Assembly (NCBI GenBank): GCA_028293775.1
Contig: JAQGOD010000219.1
Coordinates: 1 to 5,780 of the forward strand
DNA: 5,780 nt
DNA from: Gammaproteobacteria bacterium
Lineage (GTDB): Bacteria; Pseudomonadota; Gammaproteobacteria; Steroidobacterales; Steroidobacteraceae
Direction: 5' to 3'
In this document: positions 1-5,780 of the stretch, piece after piece
Layout of the letters: each line of letters starts with the position of its first letter
How positions within the stretch are numbered: the first letter of the stretch is position 1
Program-made: the position numbers and the translations under genes
Notes under the pieces: generated by a model
Databases searched by the model: none
Seen by the model: the letters and a program-made list of their open reading frames with translations, nothing else
What the model was told of the DNA's origin: nothing

Positions 1-1056
1 AAACTGACCCGCGCCAAGCTCGAGTCCTTGGTGGAGGATCTGGTGCAGAAGACCATGGAACCGTGCCGCATCGCGCTCAAGGATGCGGGCCTGTCCATGA
101 AGGATGTGGGCGAGGTCATTCTGGTGGGCGGTCAAACCCGCATGCCGCTGGTACAAAAAGCGGTGAAGGACCTGTTCGGCCGAGAGCCGCGTAAGGATGT
201 GAACCCCGATGAAGCCGTGGCCGTGGGCGCCGCGATTCAGGGCGGTGTTCTTTCCGGCGACGTCAAAGACGTGTTGCTGCTCGATGTCACCCCGCTGTCC
301 TTAGGCATCGAGACTCTGGGCGGCGTCATGACCAAGGTGATCGAGAAGAACACCACGATTCCGACCAAGGCGACGCAGACCTTCTCGACGGCGGACGACA
401 ATCAGACCGGTGTGACCATCCATGTGCTGCAGGGCGAGCGCGACCGAGCCTCGGACAATAAGTCATTGGGACGCTTCGACCTGACGGATATTCCGCCCGC
501 GCCGCGCGGCATGCCGCAAATCGAGGTCGGGTTCGACATCGATGCCAACGGAATTTTGAACGTCTCGGCGAAGGACGTGAAAACCGGCAAGGAACAGCGC
601 ATCGTGATCAAGGCCTCCAGCGGTTTGTCGGAGGCCGAAATCAAGCGCATGGTCTCCGATGCGGAAACGCATGCCGAGGAGGACAAGAAGTTTCGTGAAC
701 TCGTGGCCGCGCGCAACAAGGCGGATGCGACCATTCACACCGTCGAAAAAGCGCTCAAGGACATGGGCGACAAAATCTCCGATGATCAGAAGAAGACGGC
801 CACCGAGGCGGTGGCGGACGTCAAGACTGCGATGAGCGGCGATGATCGGGAGGAGATCGAGCGCAAGACCGCCGCCCTGGAGCAGGCCTCGAGTGCGATC
901 ATGCAGAAGATGTATGAGCAATCCTCGGCCAATGCGGGCGGGGCGGGGGCCGGGGCCGAAAACCCTTCGGCCGGCGGCCGCGCCGAACAGCCCAAGGATG
1001 ACGTGCTGGACGCCGAGTTCGAGGAAGTGAAGGACAGCGACCGCAAGAAGGCTTAA
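1..1056 (+). CDS. dnaK: Chaperone protein DnaK (Hsp70), 3' part; 5' end outside the window
   Basis: ATP-driven cytosolic chaperone that binds exposed hydrophobic segments of client proteins together with DnaJ and GrpE. Only the last 351 residues are present; residue 1 here aligns with about residue 299 of E. coli DnaK, so the whole protein should be near 649 residues (E. coli 638). Visible in order: the end of the nucleotide-binding domain with the Hsp70 signature [11 protein letters not shown] (39-49), the interdomain linker [10 protein letters not shown] (91-100), the beta substrate-binding domain (about 100-205), the helical lid (about 208-305), a Gly/Ala-rich flexible tail, and the acidic end DAEFEEVKD followed by DRKKA. 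The lid latch pair of E. coli (R467, D540) is kept as R169 and D242. The substrate-arch methionine (E. coli M404) is Leu here (106), with Ala kept at 131. The reading frame is open from base 1, so the TTG at 28 is internal. The stop is TAA at 1054-1056. The promoter lies upstream, outside the window. Confidence 0.98.
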   Translation, partial: KLTRAKLESLVEDLVQKTMEPCRIALKDAGLSMKDVGEVILVGGQTRMPLVQKAVKDLFGREPRKDVNPDEAVAVGAAIQGGVLSGDVKDVLLLDVTPLSLGIETLGGVMTKVIEKNTTIPTKATQTFSTADDNQTGVTIHVLQGERDRASDNKSLGRFDLTDIPPAPRGMPQIEVGFDIDANGILNVSAKDVKTGKEQRIVIKASSGLSEAEIKRMVSDAETHAEEDKKFRELVAARNKADATIHTVEKALKDMGDKISDDQKKTATEAVADVKTAMSGDDREEIERKTAALEQASSAIMQKMYEQSSANAGGAGAGAENPSAGGRAEQPKDDVLDAEFEEVKDSDRKKA

Positions 1057-1084
1057 CACTTTGACGATTGGTAGATTGTGATCT

Positions 1085-1115
1085 GAACCGCCGGTATGCA
1101 TAGTACCGGCGGTTC
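1085..1115 (+). terminator. dnaK-dnaJ intergenic hairpin, candidate partial terminator or processing element
   Basis: Seen directly: a perfect 12-bp inverted repeat, 5' arm GAACCGCCGGTA (1085-1096), 7-nt loop, 3' arm 1104-1115. It sits 28 nt after the dnaK stop and 29 nt before the dnaJ start. It is followed by GTTTGT rather than a real T run, so it would be a weak intrinsic terminator at most. Inference: it could lower dnaJ transcript relative to dnaK, or mark or protect an mRNA 3' end after cleavage. The sequence cannot tell these apart. Confidence 0.5.
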
Positions 1116-1144
1116 GTTTGTATGGGCTTGAGGCTAGGTGAGCA

Positions 1145-2263
1145 ATGGCGAAGCAGGACTATTACAAGCTGCTGGACGTGGCAAGGGACGCGACCGAAGC
1201 AGACATCAAAAAGGCCTATCGCCGCCTTGCGATGAAATTTCATCCCGACCGCAACCCCGACGATCCCGATGCCGAACATCGCTTCAAGGAGTGCAAAGAG
1301 GCTTACGAGGTCCTGTGCGACGCCCACAAGCGCGCTGTCTATGATCAGTTCGGCCACGCGGGTCTCGAAGGCAACCGCGGCGGCGGTTTCAGCGCCGGCG
1401 AAGCTTTCGGCGATATTTTTGGCGAGATGTTCGGCGATATCTTCTCAGGCGGGCAACGCGGCCGATCGCAGGTGTTTCGCGGCGCCGATTTGCGCTACGA
1501 GCTGGATCTGGATTTGGAGCAAGCGGTGTTCGGCACCGAGACCGAGATCCGCATTCCCTCCATGGCGGAGTGCAAGACCTGCAAGGGCTCGGGCGCAGCC
1601 AAAGGCTCGACACCGAAGACTTGCGATACCTGCAACGGCCAGGGCCAAGTCCGGGTGCAGCAGTCCATTTTCACCATCCAGCAACCTTGTCCGCGCTGCA
1701 AGGGCCGCGGCAAAATCATCTCCAATCCGTGCGATACCTGCTACGGGCAGGGAAGAGTCCGTCAGGACAAATCGCTGCCGGTGAAAGTGCCCGCGGGCGT
1801 CGACACGGGCGATCGCATTCGCTTGAATGGCGAGGGCGAGGCGGGCCGAAACGGCGGTCCGGCCGGGGACCTCTACGTCGAGATCCGCGTGCGCGAGCAT
1901 GCCATTTTCGAGCGCGAAGGCAGCCATTTGTCCTGCGAGGTGCCCATTACCTTTGCAACCGCGGCGCTCGGCGGCACCGTCGAGGTGCCGACGCTCGACG
2001 GCGAGGTGGTTTTAAAGATTCCCAGCGAGACCCAATCGGGCCGGGTATTTCGCATGCGCGAGAAAGGCGTGCGCCCCGTGCGCGGCGGCGCCCCCGGCGA
2101 TTTGTTTTGCCGTGTGGTGGTGGAAACACCGGTGAGCCTGCGGGCCGAGCAGAAAGAGCTTTTGAGGAAGTTCGAGGTCTCGTTGGAGCAGGGCAGCCAT
2201 CATCCCAAAGAACAAACGTTTTTCGATGGGGTCAAGAAATTCTTCACGCGCGCGGTCGAGTAG
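1145..2263 (+). CDS. dnaJ: Chaperone protein DnaJ (type I Hsp40)
   Basis: Co-chaperone that delivers unfolded substrates to DnaK and stimulates its ATPase. It has 372 residues, close to the usual 370-380. Visible in order: J domain (about 4-70) with the essential HPD at 33-35; a Gly/Phe-rich linker (about 71-112) with two GDIF motifs (89-92 and 97-100); four zinc-binding CxxCxGxG repeats (143-150, 160-167, 182-189, 196-203) that form two zinc sites; C-terminal client-binding domains; and the FFDGVKKFF end typical of proteobacterial DnaJ. The ATG at 1145 is chosen because MAKQDYY is the family N-terminus and AGGTGA (1136-1141) sits at a suitable distance upstream. It follows dnaK by 88 nt, across a hairpin, and abuts dapB with no gap. 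Cysteines at 50 and 58 within the J domain are extra to the zinc set; whether they matter is unknown. Confidence 0.98.
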   Translation: MAKQDYYKLLDVARDATEADIKKAYRRLAMKFHPDRNPDDPDAEHRFKECKEAYEVLCDAHKRAVYDQFGHAGLEGNRGGGFSAGEAFGDIFGEMFGDIFSGGQRGRSQVFRGADLRYELDLDLEQAVFGTETEIRIPSMAECKTCKGSGAAKGSTPKTCDTCNGQGQVRVQQSIFTIQQPCPRCKGRGKIISNPCDTCYGQGRVRQDKSLPVKVPAGVDTGDRIRLNGEGEAGRNGGPAGDLYVEIRVREHAIFEREGSHLSCEVPITFATAALGGTVEVPTLDGEVVLKIPSETQSGRVFRMREKGVRPVRGGAPGDLFCRVVVETPVSLRAEQKELLRKFEVSLEQGSHHPKEQTFFDGVKKFFTRAVE

Positions 2264-3064
2264 GTGCCCTCGCAGCCGCTGGTGGTTTTCGGCATTACCG
2301 GCCGCATGGGACAAGCGCTAATTCGGGCCTTGCGCGAAGGCTCGCCGTTTCATCTGCACGGCGCGATTGCCTCGCCGGCCAGCAGCCGCTTAGGGTTCGA
2401 TGCCGCCGCTGACGGGCAGGCGACCGGAGTCACCGTTAGCGCAGATGCCGCGGCGGGGCTGACCCCGGGCTCCCTGGCGCTTGACTTCAGTCTCGGCAGC
2501 GCCGTCGCCGCCCATGCACAGGCTTGCAGTGCGGCGAGTGTCCCGTTGCTGGTCGGCGCCACTGCCCTGGACGCCGCGACGCATGCTGCGCTCGAGCGCG
2601 CGGCAAGCAGGATTGCCGTCTTGCTGGCTCCCAACACGAGCGTCGCGGTGGCGGTCTTGAGCAAACTGGTCGAACAGGCGGCCGCAGCGTTGGACGCCTC
2701 CTATGACATCGAAATCTTCGAAGCGCATCACCGATTGAAGCGCGATGCGCCCTCAGGCACGGCTTTGAGCCTTGGGGCGGCGGCAGCCGGGGCACGCGGC
2801 GTTGATTTGAGCGAGGTGGCCGTTTACGACCGGCATGGTGTCAATGCCGCGCGGGGGCCGGGAAGCATCGGTTTTTCCGCCTTAAGGGCGGGGGACATCG
2901 TGGGCGAGCACACCGTGACCTTTGCAGCGGCGGGAGAGCGGCTGGAACTGACCCACCGGGCGACCGACCGCATCACATTCGCGCGCGGGGCCTTGCAGGC
3001 CGCCGCTTGGCTCTCCACACAGCCCAAGGGTCTGTACCGCATGCGCGATGTGGTCGGACTTTAA
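2264..3064 (+). CDS. dapB: 4-hydroxy-tetrahydrodipicolinate reductase
   Basis: Cytosolic NAD(P)H-dependent enzyme of the diaminopimelate/lysine pathway, making tetrahydrodipicolinate. It has 266 residues (E. coli 273). Visible: an N-terminal Rossmann nucleotide-binding loop GITGRMG (10-16); LDFS (73-76); the catalytic segment EAHHRLKRDAPSGTAL (153-168), in which H155 and K159 match E. coli H159 and K163, and G165-T166 match the substrate-binding GT; and the family end THRATDRITFARGA...RMRDV. The GTG at 2264 is the only start that keeps the first beta strand: an in-frame stop (that of dnaJ) lies immediately upstream, and the next candidate, GTG at 2282, would cut the strand. No good Shine-Dalgarno is present, only GAG at 2258-2260, so translation probably depends on ribosomes ending dnaJ. 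Two conserved stretches are altered: usual GTTG reads GATA (98-101), and the NFSVGVN region reads NTSVAVA (124-130). The catalytic residues remain, so it is probably active. Confidence 0.95.
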   Translation: MPSQPLVVFGITGRMGQALIRALREGSPFHLHGAIASPASSRLGFDAAADGQATGVTVSADAAAGLTPGSLALDFSLGSAVAAHAQACSAASVPLLVGATALDAATHAALERAASRIAVLLAPNTSVAVAVLSKLVEQAAAALDASYDIEIFEAHHRLKRDAPSGTALSLGAAAAGARGVDLSEVAVYDRHGVNAARGPGSIGFSALRAGDIVGEHTVTFAAAGERLELTHRATDRITFARGALQAAAWLSTQPKGLYRMRDVVGL

Positions 3065-3074
3065 TGAAGAAACA

Positions 3075-3103
3075 TGGACAGTGATCGCGGGCATCGTTAA
3101 TAT
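3075..3103 (+). promoter_or_regulatory. Predicted sigma70 promoter for carAB
   Basis: A -35 hexamer TGGACA (3075-3080, 5 of 6 consensus) is followed by a 17-nt spacer and a -10 hexamer TAATAT (3098-3103, 4 of 6, with the key first, second and last bases kept). Transcription would start near 3109-3112, in a CCCGG run, giving a leader of about 105 nt before carA. A 5-bp inverted repeat CGGGC/GCCCG (3088-3092, 3108-3112) brackets the -10. This is pattern matching only; read-through from dapB may also supply carA transcript. Confidence 0.5.
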
Positions 3104-3120
3104 TCGCGCCCGGAAACGAC

Positions 3121-3198
3121 GTGCGAATTTACCCACAAAGCGGGAGACGTTCTCAAGAGCGCCTCCCGCTTTGCGCATCTGCGTCAAACGCGCCCTAG
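3121..3198 (+). CDS. Possible 25-codon carA leader peptide (speculative)
   Basis: A short frame opens with GTG at 3121, with GGA (3112-3114) six bases before it as a weak ribosome site, and stops at TAG 3196-3198, 19 nt before carA. It encodes 25 residues, of which four are Arg (positions 2, 9, 10 and 14), with Arg9-Arg10 as AGA-CGT. The frame crosses the whole of the first leader hairpin, and its stop touches the 3' arm of the second. This placement suits a leader peptide that couples translation to RNA folding, but a 26-codon open frame can easily occur by chance and no homologue is recalled. Confidence 0.2.
   Translation: MRIYPQSGRRSQERLPLCASASNAP
3136..3173 (+). promoter_or_regulatory. 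carA leader hairpin A (leaves the ribosome site free)
   Basis: The arms CAAAGCGGGAG (3136-3146) and CTCCCGCTTTG (3163-3173) are a perfect 11-bp match. After one mismatch the stem can continue for five pairs, including one G-U (3148-3152 with 3157-3161), closed by the tetraloop UCAA. No T run follows, so it is unlikely to be an intrinsic terminator. Its 3' arm is shared with hairpin B, so the two folds exclude each other. Confidence 0.6.
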
Positions 3199-3210
3199 CG
3201 CAAAGCGAGG
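3162..3210 (+). promoter_or_regulatory. carA leader hairpin B (can hide the ribosome site)
   Basis: CGCTTTGCGC (3167-3176) pairs perfectly over 10 bp with GCGCAAAGCG (3198-3207). In a variant, 3168-3176 pair with 3198-3206, two C bases bulge, and CCTC (3162-3165) pairs with GAGG (3207-3210), directly covering the carA Shine-Dalgarno. A small stem GCGT-CAA-ACGC (3181-3191) can nest in the loop. Pairing is seen in the sequence; the regulatory role is inferred. Confidence 0.5.
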
Positions 3211-3212
3211 AA
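3207..3212 (+). promoter_or_regulatory. carA ribosome binding site
   Basis: GAGGAA, five bases before the GTG at 3218. It fixes that GTG as the carA start over the in-frame GTG at 3233, and it is the target hidden by leader hairpin B. Confidence 0.75.
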
Positions 3213-3217
3213 CCGGA

Positions 3218-4395
3218 GTGTCGACACCTGCAGTGCTAGCTCTTGAAGATGGCACCGTGTTTCGCGGCGTCTCAGTCGGCGCAAAAGGCAACACGACGGG
3301 TGAAGTAGTTTTCAATACGGCGATGACCGGGTATCAGGAAATCCTCACCGATCCTTCCTACTGCCGGCAGATCGTTACCCTGACCTATCCGCACATAGGC
3401 AACACCGGCGCGACGCCCGAGGATTTGGAATCCGGCGCGGTCTATGCCGCCGGGCTCGTCATTCGCGACCTGCCGCTGCTGCATTCCAACTGGCGTTCCA
3501 CGGAGTCTTTGCAGAGTTTTCTGCTTCGCTGCAAGGTGGTGGCCATTGCCGATATCGATACGCGCAAGCTGACCCGGTTGCTGCGTGAGAAGGGCGCCCA
3601 ATCCGGCTGCATCATGACGGGCGAGAATATCGACCAGAACGCGGCGGTGCGCGCCGCCAAAAAATTTCCCGGCCTCAAGGGCATGGATTTGGCCAAAGCT
3701 GTTTCCACCAAGAAGGTCTACCAGTGGAATGACGGGCTGATTTGGAAAACCGGTGCCAAGCCGCCGCGCCCGCAAAGCCGCTTGCACGTGATCGCCTACG
3801 ACTACGGCATGAAGCGCAGCATTTTGCGGATTCTGGCGGAGCATGGTTGCCGCATGACGGTTGTTCCCGCACAAACTCCTGCTGATCAGGTACTTGCGAT
3901 GAATCCTGATGGTATTTTCTTAAGTAATGGTCCGGGTGATCCGGAACCTTGCGACTATGCCATCGCGGCCATTGCGCGCTTCCTGGAGACCGATGTCCCG
4001 GTCTTCGGCATTTGCTTGGGACATCAGTTGTTGGCGCTCGCCAGCGGCGCGAAGACGGTCAAAATGAAGTTCGGCCATCATGGTGCGAACCATCCGGTAC
4101 TGGAAGTCGATTCGGGGCGAGTGTTGATCTCCAGCCAGAACCACGGTTTCTCGGTGGATGAGTCGACGCTGCCCGATACGCTGCGGGCAACGCATCGCTC
4201 TTTGTTTGACGGCTCACTGCAAGGCCTCAGCCGCACGGATCGGCCGGCATTTAGCTTTCAGGGGCACCCCGAGGCCAGCCCCGGGCCGCACGACCTGCGA
4301 TTGCTGTTCGAGCACTTCATGTACCTGATGGTCAAACGCGTGCAGGCCAATTCGCGCGGGCGCACACCCGTGAAACAGAAATCGGCGGAAGGCTA

Positions 4396-4396
<1 letters not shown>
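3218..4396 (+). CDS. carA: Carbamoyl phosphate synthetase small subunit (glutaminase)
   Basis: Hydrolyses glutamine and passes ammonia through a tunnel to CarB, which makes carbamoyl phosphate for arginine and pyrimidines. It has 392 residues (E. coli 382). Visible: the N-terminal CarA-specific domain (about 1-150) with [20 protein letters not shown] (28-47) and [17 protein letters not shown] (112-128); then a class I glutamine amidotransferase domain (about 190-375) with the nucleophile elbow GICLGHQ (Cys266) and HPE (His350, Glu352) completing the triad. The GTG at 3218 is chosen because it lies five bases after GAGGAA and gives the family N-terminus. The C-terminus carries a basic tail of about 15 residues ([15 protein letters not shown]), longer than in E. 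coli. Codons 219-245 are unusually A/T-ending compared with the rest of the gene, although the protein there is fully conserved. The stop TAG shares its G with the carB start, so the two subunits are probably translated in a coupled way. Confidence 0.98.
4387..4392 (+). promoter_or_regulatory. carB ribosome binding site
   Basis: GGAAGG lies inside the end of carA, three bases before the GTG at 4396. It can sit in the 11-nt loop of a short stem (TCGGC 4382-4386 with GCCGA 4398-4402), which supports the overlapping GTG as the carB start. Confidence 0.65.

Positions 4397-5780
<1,384 letters not shown>

Noticed and set aside
28..30. TTG as a start for a short dnaK
   Set aside because: The frame is open to base 1 and the preceding residues KLTRAKLES are conserved DnaK sequence, so the gene simply enters from outside the window.
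1061..1089. TTGACG as a -35 box for a separate dnaJ promoter
   Set aside because: No acceptable -10 hexamer lies 15-19 nt downstream, and no sigma32-type heat-shock pattern is visible.
463..1101. Open frame of 212 codons on the - strand opposite dnaK
   Set aside because: Shadow of the dnaK frame; no recognisable domain, and its start falls in the intergenic hairpin without a ribosome site.
1570..2412. Open frame of 280 codons on the + strand across dnaJ and the start of dapB
   Set aside because: Arg/Gly-rich out-of-frame product with no motifs; the dnaJ and dapB frames explain the same bases.
3064..3084. Six-codon frame MKKHGQ overlapping the dapB stop (TAATG)
   Set aside because: Too short, no ribosome site, and located over the -35 element; chance is likely.
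3081..3120. Possible ArgR operator around the carAB promoter
   Set aside because: AATATT is palindromic, but the surrounding bases do not match the arginine-box patterns I know well enough to call one.
3048..3239. 63-codon + strand frame from the end of dapB into carA
   Set aside because: It starts inside dapB without a ribosome site and upstream of the likely carA promoter. Its 22-nt overlap with carA could matter for coupling, but nothing supports translation.
3894..3926. Internal promoter within the A/T-rich patch of carA
   Set aside because: TTGCGA has no -10-like hexamer at proper spacing (TATTTT is 13 nt away, TTAAGT 20 nt); the low GC alone does not support a promoter.

Overview
The window is a compact, one-directional gene string from a GC-rich bacterium. 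In order on the + strand it holds the 3' part of dnaK, then dnaJ, dapB, carA and the 5' part of carB. The protein sequences are close to those of Gammaproteobacteria. CarB residue numbering matches Escherichia coli CarB exactly, and DnaK and DnaJ keep the proteobacterial domain layouts. The dnaK-dnaJ-dapB-carA-carB order is known from pseudomonads and related Gammaproteobacteria. Some DapB segments recall my memory of Xanthomonas-type sequences, so a high-GC gammaproteobacterium outside the Enterobacterales is the best guess; the order cannot be fixed from this window.

Layout: 1-1056 is the last 351 codons of dnaK (Hsp70). Positions 1057-1144 are a short spacer with a perfect 12-bp hairpin. 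dnaJ (Hsp40) fills 1145-2263. dapB (4-hydroxy-tetrahydrodipicolinate reductase) fills 2264-3064 and starts on the base right after the dnaJ stop, in the same frame. Positions 3065-3217 are the only sizeable non-coding stretch. It holds a plausible sigma70 promoter and a leader whose central arm can form either of two mutually exclusive hairpins, one of which hides the carA ribosome binding site. carA fills 3218-4396. carB begins at 4396, overlapping the carA stop by one base, and runs off the window end.

Functionally, DnaK and DnaJ are chaperone partners. DapB makes the tetrahydrodipicolinate used for lysine and peptidoglycan diaminopimelate. CarA and CarB are the two subunits of carbamoyl phosphate synthetase, which feeds arginine and pyrimidine synthesis. 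dapB seems tied to dnaJ by translational coupling, while carAB probably has its own promoter and leader control.

All five protein genes belong to known families, and I see no mobile element, CRISPR array, RNA gene or new protein system. The item most deserving attention is the carA leader (3075-3217). Next are a local low-GC codon patch inside carA and substitutions in usually conserved DapB motifs.
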